From NCBI RefSeq assembly GCF_012396555.1, contig NZ_JAAXPS010000004.1:183194-247193 (forward strand): DNA of 64,000 nucleotides. Direction: 5' to 3'. The notes beneath the pieces are model-generated. The model ran no database searches. It saw only the letters and a list, made by a program, of their open reading frames with translations, and was not told the origin of the DNA. The DNA is from Facklamia miroungae. Lineage in GTDB: Bacteria; Bacillota; Bacilli; Lactobacillales; Aerococcaceae. The position numbers and the translations under genes were made by a program. Below are positions 43,819 through 54,394 of the stretch, piece by piece (position 1 is the stretch's first letter; each line of letters opens with the position of its first letter).

Positions 43819-46275
43819 ATGGCCAACTTTTTAAAGAATTTAATTGAAAATGACAATGCAGAGTTAAGAAGAACAGGTAAGTTAGCTGATCAAGTCATCG
43901 CTTTAGAAGAAGACTACCGGACAATGACCGATGAGGAACTACGCGCTCAAACAACTATTTTAAAAGACAAATTAGCCAACGGGAAGAGATTAGATGATAT
44001 ACAAGTAGAGGCATTTGCTGTCGTTAGGGAAGCTGCCTATCGTGTCTTAGGTCTACTCGCTTATCGCGTTCAAATTCAAGGTGGTTTTGTCATTCACAAT
44101 GGGGACATCGCCGAAATGAAAACTGGTGAAGGAAAAACCCTAACAGAAACAATGCCGGTGTATCTTAATGCTTTATCAGGCAAGGGTGTGCATGTTGTAA
44201 CTGTCAATGATTATTTGGCAACCCGTGACTCTAAAGAAATGGGAGAGGTTTTTCGTTTTCTAGGATTAACAGTCGGTTTGAACTTAAATTCAATGAATGC
44301 CGCTCAAAAACGAGAAGCTTATGCTTGCGATGTAACCTACTCTACAAATAATGAGTTGGGCTTTGACTATCTAAGAGATAATATGGTAGTTTACAAGTCA
44401 CAAATGGTTCAAAGACCTTTATATTTTGCAGTAGTCGATGAAGTAGACTCTATTTTAATTGATGAGGCTCGGACACCGTTGATTATTTCTGGTCAAGGCG
44501 AAAAATCCACCGCTTTATATAATCGAGCAGATTATTTTGTTAAGGGGTTGAAAGAAGAAGAAGATTATACCATTGATTTAACTTCTAAATCTATTGTATT
44601 GACGGATATCGGAGTCGACAAGGCGGAAAAAATATTCCGATTGGAAAATCTCTACAATGTTGAAAACTCGACACTGGTTCATCATATTGATCAAGCTTTG
44701 CGTGCCAATTACATTATGATTCACGATATCGATTATGTTGTAGATGAAGGTGAAGTTAAAATTGTAGACCCATTTACAGGTCGTATTATGGATGGACGGC
44801 GCTATTCAGATGGTCTTCACCAAGCCATTGAAGCAAAGGAAAATGTTGAAATTCAAGATGAATCTAAGACGATGGCAACGATTACCTTTCAAAATTATTT
44901 CCGAATGTATGAAAAATTATCAGGGATGACGGGAACCGCTAAAACCGAGGAAGAAGAATTTAGAGAAATTTATAATATAAATGTTGTTTCTATCCCAACC
45001 AATCGGCCAGTCGTTCGAAAAGACCATCCTGACTTACTTTATCCAAATTTGAAAGCTAAGTTTGCGGCTGTCGTTGAAGAAATTAAAGAACGTCATGCAA
45101 AGGGACAGCCGATTCTAGTAGGTACGGTTGCTGTGGAAACTTCAGAATATCTGTCAAAATTGCTATCTAAAGAAGGTATCCCACATGAAGTTTTAAATGC
45201 AAAAAACCACTTTAAAGAAGCTGAAATTGTAATGGCTGCTGGTCAAAGAGGAGCTGTTACGATTGCGACAAATATGGCTGGACGGGGAACAGATATTAAA
45301 TTAGGTTCAGGTGTTAAAGAAGTCGGAGGTCTCGCAGTTATTGGGACTGAACGTCATGAATCACGAAGAATTGATAACCAATTACGTGGACGTGCAGGCC
45401 GTCAAGGTGACCCAGGCGCTTCTCAATTCTATTTATCTTTAGAAGATGACTTAATGCGTCGCTTTGGATCAGATCGGATTCAAAAGGTTTGGGAAAAATT
45501 AAACATGACGGATGAAGGTAATGAGGGTGAAGATCTCGCTATCCAAAGTAAAATGTTATCTCGTCAAGTGGAATCTGCTCAAAAAAGAGTAGAGGGTAAC
45601 AACTATGACACTCGTAAGAGCGTTCTGGAATATGATGAAGTTATGCGTGAACAAAGGGAAGTTATTTATGGTCAAAGACTTGCTGTTATTAATGAAGAAG
45701 ACACCTTGACACCGCAAATTAAAGCTATGATCAAGCGTACAATCGAACGTGAAGTTGCCTATGCTACCGAAGGCGAGCAAAAAGATTGGAATTTACCAAG
45801 TTTATTAGACTTTGTTCATAACACCTTATTTAGTCCGGAAAAAATCACTTTAAAGGACTTAGATCGTAAGTCTAGAGAAGAATTAGTAAGTTATTTATAT
45901 AATGAGTCCGTTTCGGCTTTTGACGAAAAAATTGCATTATTAAATGGTCCGGAACAAGTCTTAGAATTTGAAAAAGTTATTATTTTACGTGTTGTAGACT
46001 CTAAATGGACAGATCATATTGATGCAATGGATCATTTGCGTCAAGGGGTTGGGTTAAGAGCTTATGCTCAAACAAATCCTTTAACAGAGTATCAAACGGA
46101 AGGATTTGATCGTTTCCAAGAAATGATCGCAGCGATTGAATACGATATAACCCGCTTCATAATGAAAGCACAAATTCGTCAGAATTTGGAAAGAGAACAA
46201 GTAAATTCATCAAGTCCTCGCGTGAAGCCAAGTTCAATGCCTCAACATCAAAGCGTTAAGACGTTAAAAGGCTAG
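43819..46275 (+). CDS. secA: Preprotein translocase ATPase SecA
   Basis: The 818-residue motor of the Sec pathway has Walker [14 protein letters not shown], the DEAD-type [16 protein letters not shown], a preprotein cross-linking domain, [14 protein letters not shown], and the helical scaffold with [17 protein letters not shown]. The C-terminus ends VKTLKG without the usual CxCGSG...C(C/H) zinc-binding tail, so the SecB/ribosome-contacting metal site is missing. The rest is full length. AAAGGAG precedes the ATG. It has its own promoter. Confidence 0.97.
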   Translation: MANFLKNLIENDNAELRRTGKLADQVIALEEDYRTMTDEELRAQTTILKDKLANGKRLDDIQVEAFAVVREAAYRVLGLLAYRVQIQGGFVIHNGDIAEMKTGEGKTLTETMPVYLNALSGKGVHVVTVNDYLATRDSKEMGEVFRFLGLTVGLNLNSMNAAQKREAYACDVTYSTNNELGFDYLRDNMVVYKSQMVQRPLYFAVVDEVDSILIDEARTPLIISGQGEKSTALYNRADYFVKGLKEEEDYTIDLTSKSIVLTDIGVDKAEKIFRLENLYNVENSTLVHHIDQALRANYIMIHDIDYVVDEGEVKIVDPFTGRIMDGRRYSDGLHQAIEAKENVEIQDESKTMATITFQNYFRMYEKLSGMTGTAKTEEEEFREIYNINVVSIPTNRPVVRKDHPDLLYPNLKAKFAAVVEEIKERHAKGQPILVGTVAVETSEYLSKLLSKEGIPHEVLNAKNHFKEAEIVMAAGQRGAVTIATNMAGRGTDIKLGSGVKEVGGLAVIGTERHESRRIDNQLRGRAGRQGDPGASQFYLSLEDDLMRRFGSDRIQKVWEKLNMTDEGNEGEDLAIQSKMLSRQVESAQKRVEGNNYDTRKSVLEYDEVMREQREVIYGQRLAVINEEDTLTPQIKAMIKRTIEREVAYATEGEQKDWNLPSLLDFVHNTLFSPEKITLKDLDRKSREELVSYLYNESVSAFDEKIALLNGPEQVLEFEKVIILRVVDSKWTDHIDAMDHLRQGVGLRAYAQTNPLTEYQTEGFDRFQEMIAAIEYDITRFIMKAQIRQNLEREQVNSSSPRVKPSSMPQHQSVKTLKG

Positions 46276-46285
46276 ATGACAGAAT

Positions 46286-46321
46286 AAAAAGGTCCTATGG
46301 ATAAATTCCAAAGGGCCTTTT
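46286..46321 (+). terminator. Terminator between secA and prfB
   Basis: AAAAGGTCCTATGG pairs with CCAAAGGGCCTTTT with one G-U pair and a mismatch. The T run is short, so some read-through into prfB is likely. Confidence 0.65.
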
Positions 46322-46351
46322 GTGTCAATTTTGAAAAAGTAAGGTGATAGG

Positions 46352-47465
46352 ATGGAATTATATGAAATTAAAGATCAAATAGAGTCTGCTCAAATTAACA
46401 TTGAAAAAATTAGGGGGTCTCTTTGACATTGAAAAATTAGAAGCCGACGTTGCCGAACTTGAGGCTAAAATGTTAAAGGAAGACTTTTGGGATGACAATC
46501 AGTCAGCTCAAGCATCAATTCAAGAACTAAATAAGTGTAAGCTTGAAAAAGAATCTTTTTATCAATTGGAAGAAGGCTTAGACGATGTGATGATTGGCTT
46601 GGAATTGTTAGAAGAGGGAAAGGATCTCGAACTACAAAAAGAGTTAGAAACCAAATTGGATTTGCTTAATTCACAAATTAATGAATATCAATTATCTCTT
46701 CTTTTGTCTGGAGAACATGATCATCTAAATGCAATTTTGGAAATTCACCCAGGTGCTGGTGGGACAGAATCACAAGATTGGGGTGAAATGTTATTAAGAA
46801 TGTATGAACGTTGGGCTAGTCACAACGGTTATTCTATAACAGTTATTGATTATCAAAATGGAGATGAAGCAGGTATCAAAAGCGTTACTCTAGAAGTATC
46901 AGGATACAAGACCTATGGTCATTTGAAATCTGAAAAGGGTGTCCATCGTTTAATCCGTATTTCTCCATTTGATTCGAATGCTAGACGACATACATCATTC
47001 TGTTCGATAGACGTAACTCCAATGATTGATGATTCCGTTGAAGTTGAAGTCAATCCTGAGGATTTACGCATAGATACTTTTAGAGCTTCTGGAGCAGGAG
47101 GGCAGCATATCAATAAGACTTCCTCTGCTGTAAGAATTACTCATTTGCCAACAGGAATTGTAACACAAAGTCAGTCCAATCGTTCACAGATCCAAAACAA
47201 AGAGCAAGCGATGAGCTTGTTGAAGGCGAAACTTTATCAAAAAGAAGTGGAAGAAAAAGAAGCTGAATTACAAGCGATTAAGGGTGAACAAAAGGATAAT
47301 GCCTGGGGATCTCAAATAAGGTCCTATGTTTTTCATCCTTATTCGATGGTAAAAGACCATCGAACGAATTATGAAACAGGCAATATTGATGCTGTTATGG
47401 ATGGGGAATTAAATCCTTTTATTGATGCTTACTTAACATGGTCTATCCAGGAGCATAATCAATAA
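46352..47465 (+). CDS. prfB: Peptide chain release factor 2 (programmed +1 frameshift)
   Basis: The gene is read in two frames. ATG 46352 starts 24 codons ending AGG GGG TCT CTT, then an in-frame TGA (46424-46426); shifting +1 at CTT-TGA-C gives GAC ATT GAA and continues to TAA at 47465, giving 370 residues. The TGA is read poorly when RF2 is scarce, which gives autoregulation. RF2 marks: peptide-anticodon-like SPF in IRISPFDSNARRHTSF and the catalytic GGQ in ASGAGGQHINKTSS. Treating the second frame alone as the gene (first ATG 46401) would lose the true N-terminus. ftsE follows 42 bases later. Confidence 0.95.
46410..46427 (+). promoter_or_regulatory. prfB: prfB programmed +1 frameshift site
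   Basis: AGGGGG acts as the internal Shine-Dalgarno stimulator (46412-46417) just before CTT TGA C (46421-46427). This is the conserved RF2 autoregulatory arrangement. Confidence 0.95.
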
Positions 47466-47507
47466 AAATTATTTAAAGATACTCTTAATTTTGTGAGGTG
47501 AACAATA

Positions 47508-48194
47508 GTGATAAAGCTAATAAAAGCAAGCAAACAATATGATAATGGAATTTGGGCAGTTAAAGATGTAAGCCTAGAAATTGAAAAAGGTGAGTTTGTT
47601 TATTTGGTAGGGCCAAGTGGGTCTGGTAAGTCAACATTAATGAAACTACTGAACCGACAAGAAAAAGTGACAAATGGTCAAGTAATTGTAGATCAGTTTC
47701 TAGCGCATGATCTACCTGAAAAGAAAGTGCATTTATTAAGACGTCAAGTCGGTGTGGTATTTCAAGATTTTAAGTTATTAAACCAATATACTGTGGCAGA
47801 AAATATCGCATACGCACTAGAAGTGACAGGTGAAAGTAAAAAGAAAATAAATAAACGTGTACTAGAAGTCTTGGAAATAGTAGGGCTAAAATCTAAAATG
47901 CATCAATTACCTAGTGAACTATCAGGTGGTGAGCAGCAAAGAGTATCAATTGCACGCGCTTTAGCTAATCGGCCAAAGATTCTTGTTGCGGATGAACCCA
48001 CAGGCAACCTTGATCCTACTAGTGCAGTAATCATCTTAAGAGCTTTGGAAAAAGTTAATCGTTCTGGCGTGACCATTTTAATGGGTACGCACAATGATAA
48101 TATAGTAAATTCGCACCCTCATCGTATTCTTCAAATGCATCAGGGAAAACTAGTAAGAGATATTCAAAGGGGTGTTAGAAATGAAATGGATTAG
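47508..48194 (+). CDS. ftsE: Cell-division ATP-binding protein FtsE
   Basis: The 228-residue ABC ATPase has YLVGPSGSGKSTLMKLL, signature LSGGEQQRVSIARAL and Walker B LVADEPTGNLDP. With FtsX it forms a membrane machine that activates peptidoglycan hydrolases (PcsB or CwlO-type) during growth and division. GTG 47508 has GAGGTGA 7 bases upstream. Overlaps ftsX by 14 bases. Confidence 0.95.
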   Translation: MIKLIKASKQYDNGIWAVKDVSLEIEKGEFVYLVGPSGSGKSTLMKLLNRQEKVTNGQVIVDQFLAHDLPEKKVHLLRRQVGVVFQDFKLLNQYTVAENIAYALEVTGESKKKINKRVLEVLEIVGLKSKMHQLPSELSGGEQQRVSIARALANRPKILVADEPTGNLDPTSAVIILRALEKVNRSGVTILMGTHNDNIVNSHPHRILQMHQGKLVRDIQRGVRNEMD

Positions 48195-49065
48195 GTCTTA
48201 CATTCGACACTTAAGAGATGGCATGCGCAATTTGTTCCGTAATGGATGGATGACTTCTGCTTCGATTATTGTAATGAGCCTCACTCTATTTTTATTAGGG
48301 ACTTTTCTTGTTTTAGTATTAAATATCAACCAATTAACTGAAACAATTGAAAATGAGATTCAGGTTCGAGTAATGATAGATCCTCTAGCTGAAGTTCCTG
48401 ATGAGCAAAAACTCGGTAATGAAATAGCGAACATTGATCATGTTACGAAAGTTATCTACCGTTCAGCAGAAGATGAGTTAGCAACCTATCAAGAAGTTAT
48501 TACCGAAGATTTTGACGTTTTAAAAGATAAAAATCCTCTAAATAATATGTATCTTGTTACAGTGGACTCAGCCAATTCACTGGAGGCTGTGACAGAGGAA
48601 GTTAAAAGCTTAAAATGGGTTCAAAATGCAAATATAGGATCAATAAATCTGGAAGGATTAATTCAATCGATCGATGTTTTACGGTATGTAATAGCAATAT
48701 TAGGAACAATATTTATTCTGATAGCTATTTTATTAGTGTCGAATACGATTAAGATTACAATTCAGTCTCGCTCAAGAGAAATAGAAATTATGGAATTAGT
48801 AGGAGCAAAAAAATCATATATTAAAGCTCCATTTGTTATTGAAGGAGGATGTGTAGGGATTATTGGGGCTGTCTTTTCTAGTATTGGTTTATATTTCTCC
48901 TATCAAGCTATTCTTAGTTTGGCTCAAGAACTCCTTGCTTTTAATCCGAACTACGCAATGCCTATTTATCCAAACATCTTATATATAGCAGGTGTGCTAG
49001 TTGTTTTAGGATATCTTTTAGGAATTTTGGCAGCGAAGAGAGCGGTTAACAAGTCTTTAAAATAA
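48181..49065 (+). CDS. ftsX: Cell-division membrane protein FtsX
   Basis: The 294-residue protein has four membrane helices: one at about residues 22-48 and three in the C-terminal FtsX domain from about 165. A large outer loop between the first two (residues about 50-160, EIQVRVMIDPLAEVPDE) contacts hydrolase regulators. The SREIEIMELVGAKKSYI motif is typical. ATG 48181 has AAGGGGTG upstream, in preference to TTG 48172. It is coupled to ftsE by overlap. Confidence 0.94.
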   Translation: MKWIRSYIRHLRDGMRNLFRNGWMTSASIIVMSLTLFLLGTFLVLVLNINQLTETIENEIQVRVMIDPLAEVPDEQKLGNEIANIDHVTKVIYRSAEDELATYQEVITEDFDVLKDKNPLNNMYLVTVDSANSLEAVTEEVKSLKWVQNANIGSINLEGLIQSIDVLRYVIAILGTIFILIAILLVSNTIKITIQSRSREIEIMELVGAKKSYIKAPFVIEGGCVGIIGAVFSSIGLYFSYQAILSLAQELLAFNPNYAMPIYPNILYIAGVLVVLGYLLGILAAKRAVNKSLK

Positions 49066-49074
49066 TTTACAGAT

Positions 49075-49110
49075 GATTCTCCTTGTTTTTACAAGCGGGA
49101 ATCTTTTTTT
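49075..49110 (+). terminator. Terminator of ftsEX
   Basis: GATTCTCCTTGT pairs imperfectly with ACAAGCGGGAATC and is followed by a T run (49103-49110). Confidence 0.75.
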
Positions 49111-49144
49111 GCTAGTTAAGAAGATGAATCAACAGAAGATAGCT

Positions 49145-49172
49145 TTTATTAGATGAAGTCGTCTGATAGAAT
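49145..49172 (+). promoter_or_regulatory. Promoter of phoPR
   Basis: TTTATT (49145-49150), 16 bases, TAGAAT (49167-49172) with TG one base before the -10. No PhoP-type repeats are seen here, unlike the two pst promoters. Confidence 0.5.
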
Positions 49173-49205
49173 GAGTAGGTAATTAGATCTAGTAGGAGGT
49201 AAAAA

Positions 49206-49973
49206 ATGAAAAGAGTACTTGTTGTCGATGATGAACAATCGATATTGATGCTTTTAGAGTATAATTTAAATCAGGCTGGTTATGATGTGGTGACTGCTGA
49301 AGATGGGAAAACGGCTTATAAATTAATTAAAAAAGAGAAGTTCGATTTTATTATTTTAGACATTATGCTTCCGAAAATGGATGGAATGGATGTTTGTCGC
49401 CGAATACGGCAGGAAAAAATTGACACTCCTATTCTAATGTTGACTGCTAAAGATGATGAATATGACAAAATCATTGGTTTAGAATTAGGGGCTGATGATT
49501 ATATGACAAAACCTTTTAGCCCAAGAGAAGTAATTGCAAGAATTAAAGCGATCGGAAGACGGATCCCAAACGAATCTATTTCTGACGAAGAATCGCCAAA
49601 GAAAGCCGAGACAAAAGAATTTTTATCAATAAACAATCCTACAGATTTTAGTGAGAATTCAAATGATGTGATTAAATTGGGTAAATTGGAAATTTATCCG
49701 GAGAGGTATGAGGTAATTTGTGAAGGTCAATCGGTAGATGTCACCCCCAAGGAATTTGAGTTACTACTTTACATGGCGGTTCGAAAAGGAAGAATTCTCA
49801 GTCGCGATCAGTTATTGAATAACATTTGGAATTTTGATTATGCCGGTGAAACTCGAATTGTAGATGTTCACATTTCTCATTTGAGAGAAAAAATTGAAGC
49901 CGATACCAAAAATCCAGAATACATAAAAACCGTTCGTGGCTTTGGCTATAAATTTGAGGTGCCTGAAGGATGA
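49206..49973 (+). CDS. phoP: Phosphate-response regulator PhoP
   Basis: The 255-residue OmpR-class regulator has a receiver domain (1-120, phospho-acceptor D52 in IILDIMLPKMDG, switch Lys in MTKPFSPREVIARIK) and a winged-helix DNA-binding domain (about 155-252, TPKEFELLLYMAVRKGRILS, IVDVHISHLREKIE). The linker holds about 30 extra charged residues (from about 123, RIPNESISDEESPKK), longer than in Bacillus PhoP. It overlaps phoR by 4 bases. With pst genes downstream and PhoP-type boxes before them, the phosphate role is strongly supported. Confidence 0.9.
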   Translation: MKRVLVVDDEQSILMLLEYNLNQAGYDVVTAEDGKTAYKLIKKEKFDFIILDIMLPKMDGMDVCRRIRQEKIDTPILMLTAKDDEYDKIIGLELGADDYMTKPFSPREVIARIKAIGRRIPNESISDEESPKKAETKEFLSINNPTDFSENSNDVIKLGKLEIYPERYEVICEGQSVDVTPKEFELLLYMAVRKGRILSRDQLLNNIWNFDYAGETRIVDVHISHLREKIEADTKNPEYIKTVRGFGYKFEVPEG

Positions 49974-51721
49974 AACTTATCGATCCTGTCAAACGAAAGC
50001 GTCAAATCGGGATAGGTATTACACTTTTTGTCCTGGGAACGTTTATGATGGTTTATCTTGGTTATAAACAAGTCAATGATACGATATTTACTCTTTTGCA
50101 AAATCAAGTTGAAATTCATGTTAATTCAATTTTTTCAGAAAGATTAGAAAGGATAAATAGCTACTATCCAAAACTAGATAAAGTGATTTTAAATGACAAC
50201 AGAGAAGCTTTGTTGGTGGAAGAAAAAAATAATTCCGATGATCGTTTCATCTCTGCGCCTCTATGGACGAGTCATTCAGAGCAGACGACAACTAGCCATT
50301 ATGTTAAGAAGAAACTTGAGAACGTCTTTGATCAAACCGTTTTATCTTGGAGTGAAGGTCAAAGACTTTATGCTGCAAAGAAATTAACCTTTAATAAAAA
50401 GTCATTCTGGTTAGTTGAAATAGTGGATAAAAATTACTTTGCCACTCATTGGCAAGACTTTTTAAGAATATTAACTATCTTTTCATTGATCCAAATGGTT
50501 TTAATTTATCTTGCCATTAAATTGGCATTATTACGTACGACAGGACCGATACAATCAATTCGTCAAGGAATTGAAAAAGTAAAAGAGTCTGATTATCAAT
50601 ACGAATACCTTGGACATTCAATTCCAGAAGTTGATCAATTGGGGCAATCAGTAACAGATGTTGTCAGATACCTAGGAGAAGACCGCAATGATCTTATTTC
50701 TGGTCAGCAGCAATATTCTTTATTACTTGAAAATATAAATTTGGGAGTATTAGTCATCGATTCTCATGGTAAGATCGATCTGATGAATCCTGCTTTAGAA
50801 GAAATATTAGGATTGTCTCCCACTGTGATTGGGCGACCTTATCAAACAGTGTTAAAATCATTTCAATTAATCAGTTTAATTAATCGAGTGATGCACACAC
50901 ATTCTCCGATTCAAGAAGAGGTAGAAGTTTATGTGCCTAGCTCTAAGTTTTTAGATGTTAATATACTTTCTTATCGCGAGTTTCAAGCCAGTGAGATGTC
51001 TTTCTTGGTTTTACTTTACGATATAACTGAAATTAGAAGGCTTGAAACAGTGAGGAGTGAGTTTGTTGCAAATGCTTCACACGAATTAAGAACACCGGTC
51101 ACTGCGATTAAAGGTTTTGCAGAAACACTTTTGAATGGGGCTTTAAAAGAAAAAAAGGCGGCCTACAAATTTGTAAATATTATAGCTAAAGAAAGTAATC
51201 GACTTGAAGTTATTATTGATGATATTCTTGAGTTGTCGAGGGTTGAAAAAAATGAGAATATACTTCCCAAGACAAATTTTGATGTTAATAATGTGACCGA
51301 AAATATGATTGAATTTTTGTCGCAGAAGATTGCGCAAAAATCAATAAGTGTAGAATTAATTTCTGAATCAGATATCACTTTAAAAGCAGATCAACATCGT
51401 TTTGAACAAATACTGACTAATTTATTAGATAATGCGATTAATTACTCAGACGAGGGCAGTAAGATTACGATTACGATTAAGAAAAAGAAGAAGTCAATTG
51501 AAATTATAGTATCTGATACTGGAATAGGTATTCCTGAAAAAGAAATTGAGCGCATTTTTGAACGCTTTTATCGAGTGGACAAAGCACGCAGTCGAAATTC
51601 TGGAGGGACAGGTTTAGGGCTTTCCATTGTAAGAAATTTAGTGATGCTAATGGATGGAAAAATTGAGGTAGAAAGCCAAGTAGGCGTTGGAACTTCTTTC
51701 AGCATTACCTTCCCCAATTAA
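49970..51721 (+). CDS. phoR: Phosphate-sensor histidine kinase PhoR
   Basis: The 583-residue membrane kinase has TM1 (about 13-33), an outer sensor loop to about 165, TM2 (about 168-188), HAMP, a PAS domain (about 250-355, LGVLVIDSHGKIDLMNPA), HisKA with His371 in NASHELRTPVTAIKGF, and the ATPase with DNAINYSD, DTGIGIP and GTGLGLSIV. It would phosphorylate PhoP under phosphate limitation, moderated by PstSCAB-PhoU. Translationally coupled to phoP, and closed by a terminator. Confidence 0.9.
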   Translation: MKLIDPVKRKRQIGIGITLFVLGTFMMVYLGYKQVNDTIFTLLQNQVEIHVNSIFSERLERINSYYPKLDKVILNDNREALLVEEKNNSDDRFISAPLWTSHSEQTTTSHYVKKKLENVFDQTVLSWSEGQRLYAAKKLTFNKKSFWLVEIVDKNYFATHWQDFLRILTIFSLIQMVLIYLAIKLALLRTTGPIQSIRQGIEKVKESDYQYEYLGHSIPEVDQLGQSVTDVVRYLGEDRNDLISGQQQYSLLLENINLGVLVIDSHGKIDLMNPALEEILGLSPTVIGRPYQTVLKSFQLISLINRVMHTHSPIQEEVEVYVPSSKFLDVNILSYREFQASEMSFLVLLYDITEIRRLETVRSEFVANASHELRTPVTAIKGFAETLLNGALKEKKAAYKFVNIIAKESNRLEVIIDDILELSRVEKNENILPKTNFDVNNVTENMIEFLSQKIAQKSISVELISESDITLKADQHRFEQILTNLLDNAINYSDEGSKITITIKKKKKSIEIIVSDTGIGIPEKEIERIFERFYRVDKARSRNSGGTGLGLSIVRNLVMLMDGKIEVESQVGVGTSFSITFPN

Positions 51722-51727
51722 TGGTGG

Positions 51728-51764
51728 CGCTTACCTTAAAAACACTGTTAGGTAAGCGTTTTTT
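51728..51764 (+). terminator. Terminator of phoPR
   Basis: CGCTTACCT (51728-51736) pairs with AGGTAAGCG (51750-51758), followed by six T residues. Confidence 0.9.
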
Positions 51765-51785
51765 CACGCTTCTTGTAATACATTC

Positions 51786-51838
51786 GTAACATAAATTTAC
51801 AAAGAATTTACATACGTAAAGTACAATAACATTGTACT
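51786..51838 (+). promoter_or_regulatory. PhoP box and promoter of pstCAB-phoU
   Basis: Repeats GTAACA (51786), TTTACA (51796) and TTTACA (51807) follow a 10-11 base period like the TTWACA repeats of Gram-positive PhoP boxes. A TACAAT -10 (51822-51827) lies exactly 9 bases after the last repeat. The -10 is inside a perfect 8-3-8 palindrome, AGTACAAT-AAC-ATTGTACT (51820-51838). Confidence 0.8.
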
Positions 51839-51887
51839 AAAAAGTATGTGTTTGATGAGTCAAGTAAATTATGAAGGAGTTGTCTGA

Positions 51888-52796
51888 ATGCAAGGGAAAG
51901 CGTTAGAAAGATTCATGAAATATGTTTTTATGTTTTGTGCTTTCTTATCAATCTTATCAATCGTTTTAATTTTTTATTTTATCTTCATAGGCGGAACAGT
52001 AAATGAGGGAGTTTGGAAATTCCAAGGGGGAATTCCCTTCTTAATGAAACAGGGTTTCTTTAAGACTTTTGTTGGTCAACAATGGCAACCTTCGTGGAAA
52101 GAACCACTTTACGGAATCTTCCCTTTCATTATGGGTTCTATTTATGTCACCATAGGAGCCATTATCGTTGGTGTTCCAATTGGTGTTTTAACAGCAATTT
52201 TTATGGCGTATTTTTGCCCGGCTTCATTATATAGGTTATTTAAGCCAGCAATTAATCTAATGGCAGCAATTCCTTCTATTGTTTATGGTTTTTTTGCTCT
52301 TCAAATGATGGTCCCCTTCATCAGAGGATTAAAGTTTTTGCCTGCGAATAATGGTATGAATATATTGACAGCTTCCGTATTACTTGGTGTCATGATACTA
52401 CCAACGATTATTGGACTTTCAGAAGCAGCGATACGGGCTGTTCCAAAACATTATTACAACGCGTCGATGGGTTTGGGAGCCACTCATGAACGTTCAGTAT
52501 TATCTGTTGTTGTACCGGCTGCAAAATCTGGAATTTTATCAGCAATTATCTTAGGAATTGGACGAGCGATTGGTGAAACAATGGCAGTCGTTTTGATTGC
52601 TGGTAATCAACCGAGACTTGCAACGAGCTTATTAGATGGAACAAGAACGCTGACTACTAATATTGTGTTGGAAATGGGATATGCGAGTGGAGACCACCAA
52701 CATGCTTTAATCATGACAGCTTCTGTCTTATTTATTTTCATCTTGATCATCAACAGTATCTTTATGTGGGTGAAGTCGAAAGGAGATAGGAATTAA
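51888..52796 (+). CDS. pstC: Phosphate ABC transporter permease PstC
   Basis: The 302-residue permease has six membrane helices. PstC marks: GSIYVTIGAIIVGVPIGVL, AAIPSIVYGFFALQMMVPFI, and the ATPase-contact loop YYNASMGLGATHERSVLSVV, then GIGRAIGETMAVVLIAGN. GAAGGAG precedes the ATG. It is the first gene after the PhoP box and ends in TAATG, overlapping pstA by one base. Confidence 0.95.
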   Translation: MQGKALERFMKYVFMFCAFLSILSIVLIFYFIFIGGTVNEGVWKFQGGIPFLMKQGFFKTFVGQQWQPSWKEPLYGIFPFIMGSIYVTIGAIIVGVPIGVLTAIFMAYFCPASLYRLFKPAINLMAAIPSIVYGFFALQMMVPFIRGLKFLPANNGMNILTASVLLGVMILPTIIGLSEAAIRAVPKHYYNASMGLGATHERSVLSVVVPAAKSGILSAIILGIGRAIGETMAVVLIAGNQPRLATSLLDGTRTLTTNIVLEMGYASGDHQHALIMTASVLFIFILIINSIFMWVKSKGDRN

Positions 52797-53611
52797 TGGG
52801 TGCAAAAATTACGCGGTTTATCGTCTGGTTATCAGCATTATTTACAATAGGTATGCTTCTGTTTATCATTGGCTTTATTCTCTGGAACGGGTTGCCGGTT
52901 ATGAATGCTCAGCTTTTTTCTTGGGAATATAATTCTGACAATGTGTCGATGATGCCAGCAATTGTTTCCACTTTGATTATGATTGGGTGTTCACTCTTGA
53001 TATCTGCTCCAATTGGTGTATTTTCAGCCTTTTACTTAGTTGAATATGCAGATCGAGGCAATCGTTTTGTACATTGGATTCGGTTAGCAACAGATACACT
53101 CGCTGCTGTCCCTTCAATTGTCTATGGTTTATTTGGGATGTTACTGTTTGTTAATGTAATGTTTAAAACGTATTCTCATATAGCTGGTATATTAACCTTA
53201 TCAATTATGATACTACCCATTATCATTTCCTCTACCGAAGAGGCATTGCTCTCAGTGAACAATTCTTTAAGAATGGGATCTTTGGCTTTGGGGGCTGGAA
53301 AACTGAGAACGATTTTCACCGTCGTTCTTCCGGTAGCTATGCCTGGTATCTTATCAGGAATTATTTTAGCCATTGGCCGTATTGTTGGGGAATCAGCAGC
53401 CCTAATCTATACAATGGGAACTTCTTCAGGAATGATTAAGAATTTATTAAGCTCGGGTCGGACATTAGCTACACATATGTATGTCCTCTCTTCAGAAGGG
53501 TTCCACGTTAAGGAAGCATATGCAACAGGAGCCGTTTTAGTTTTGATGGTTTTGATTATTAATTGGTTATCCACGCTTTTAGGAGCTCGTTTAGGTTCAG
53601 GAGGGAAATAA
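52796..53611 (+). CDS. pstA: Phosphate ABC transporter permease PstA
   Basis: The 271-residue permease has six membrane helices with [20 protein letters not shown], the coupling loop [20 protein letters not shown], and [15 protein letters not shown]. It pairs with PstC. Start ATG 52796 overlaps the pstC stop. pstB begins one base after its stop, behind CAGGAGGG. Confidence 0.95.
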   Translation: MGAKITRFIVWLSALFTIGMLLFIIGFILWNGLPVMNAQLFSWEYNSDNVSMMPAIVSTLIMIGCSLLISAPIGVFSAFYLVEYADRGNRFVHWIRLATDTLAAVPSIVYGLFGMLLFVNVMFKTYSHIAGILTLSIMILPIIISSTEEALLSVNNSLRMGSLALGAGKLRTIFTVVLPVAMPGILSGIILAIGRIVGESAALIYTMGTSSGMIKNLLSSGRTLATHMYVLSSEGFHVKEAYATGAVLVLMVLIINWLSTLLGARLGSGGK

Positions 53612-53612
53612 A

Positions 53613-54374
53613 ATGGCAAATAATTCAAAGTTTTCAGTGCAAAATTTAGATTTTTATTACAGTGACTTTCATGCTCTAAAGAATATTGATATGGAAATAG
53701 AGGAAAACTTGGTGACAGCTTTAATTGGGCCTTCAGGTTGTGGGAAATCTACTTTTTTAAAAATCTTGAATAGAATGCAGGATTTAACACCTGGAACTCG
53801 CGTTGATGGAAAAGTAGCACTCGATGGGATCGATATCTATGACAAGCGAATGGATGTCAACGATTTACGAAAAAGAGTAGGAATGGTCTTCCAACAACCT
53901 AACCCATTTCCTAAGTCAATCTACGACAATATTGCATACGGTCCTCGAACACATGGCATTAAGGATAAAGCACAACTGGATCAAATTGTTGAAGAGTCTC
54001 TAAAAGGTGCAGCGATTTGGAACGAAGTGAAAGATAAATTGCACCAAAATGCCACTGCAGTATCTGGTGGACAGCAACAAAGAATTTGTATTGCTCGTGC
54101 GATAGCTAACCAACCTGAAGTCATTTTGATGGATGAGCCAACTTCTGCCTTAGACCCAATTTCCACTAACAAAATCGAGGATTTAGTAAGTGAATTAAAG
54201 AAAAAGTATACAGTAATTATTGTAACCCATAACATGCAGCAGGCTGGTCGAATCTCAGATAAAACTGCCTTCTTCTATGAAGGTGTGGTGGTTGAATTCG
54301 ATGAAACCGAAAAAATATTCTCAAACCCTGCCAATGATCAAACCCAAGATTATATTTCAGGACGTTTTGGATAG
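53613..54374 (+). CDS. pstB: Phosphate ABC transporter ATP-binding protein PstB
   Basis: The 253-residue ATPase has P-loop [18 protein letters not shown], the PstB-typical [19 protein letters not shown], signature [15 protein letters not shown] and Walker [15 protein letters not shown]. Full length. Only one pstB is present here, whereas many Lactobacillales carry two. Ribosome site GGAGGG; phoU follows 20 bases later. Confidence 0.96.
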   Translation: MANNSKFSVQNLDFYYSDFHALKNIDMEIEENLVTALIGPSGCGKSTFLKILNRMQDLTPGTRVDGKVALDGIDIYDKRMDVNDLRKRVGMVFQQPNPFPKSIYDNIAYGPRTHGIKDKAQLDQIVEESLKGAAIWNEVKDKLHQNATAVSGGQQQRICIARAIANQPEVILMDEPTSALDPISTNKIEDLVSELKKKYTVIIVTHNMQQAGRISDKTAFFYEGVVVEFDETEKIFSNPANDQTQDYISGRFG

Positions 54375-54394
54375 AAAACAGAAAGGAGTCAACC

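Noticed and set aside
46352..46426. A separate 24-codon leader peptide gene before prfB
   Set aside because: It is the conserved first frame of RF2 with AGGGGG-CTT-TGA-C; the frameshift makes one protein.
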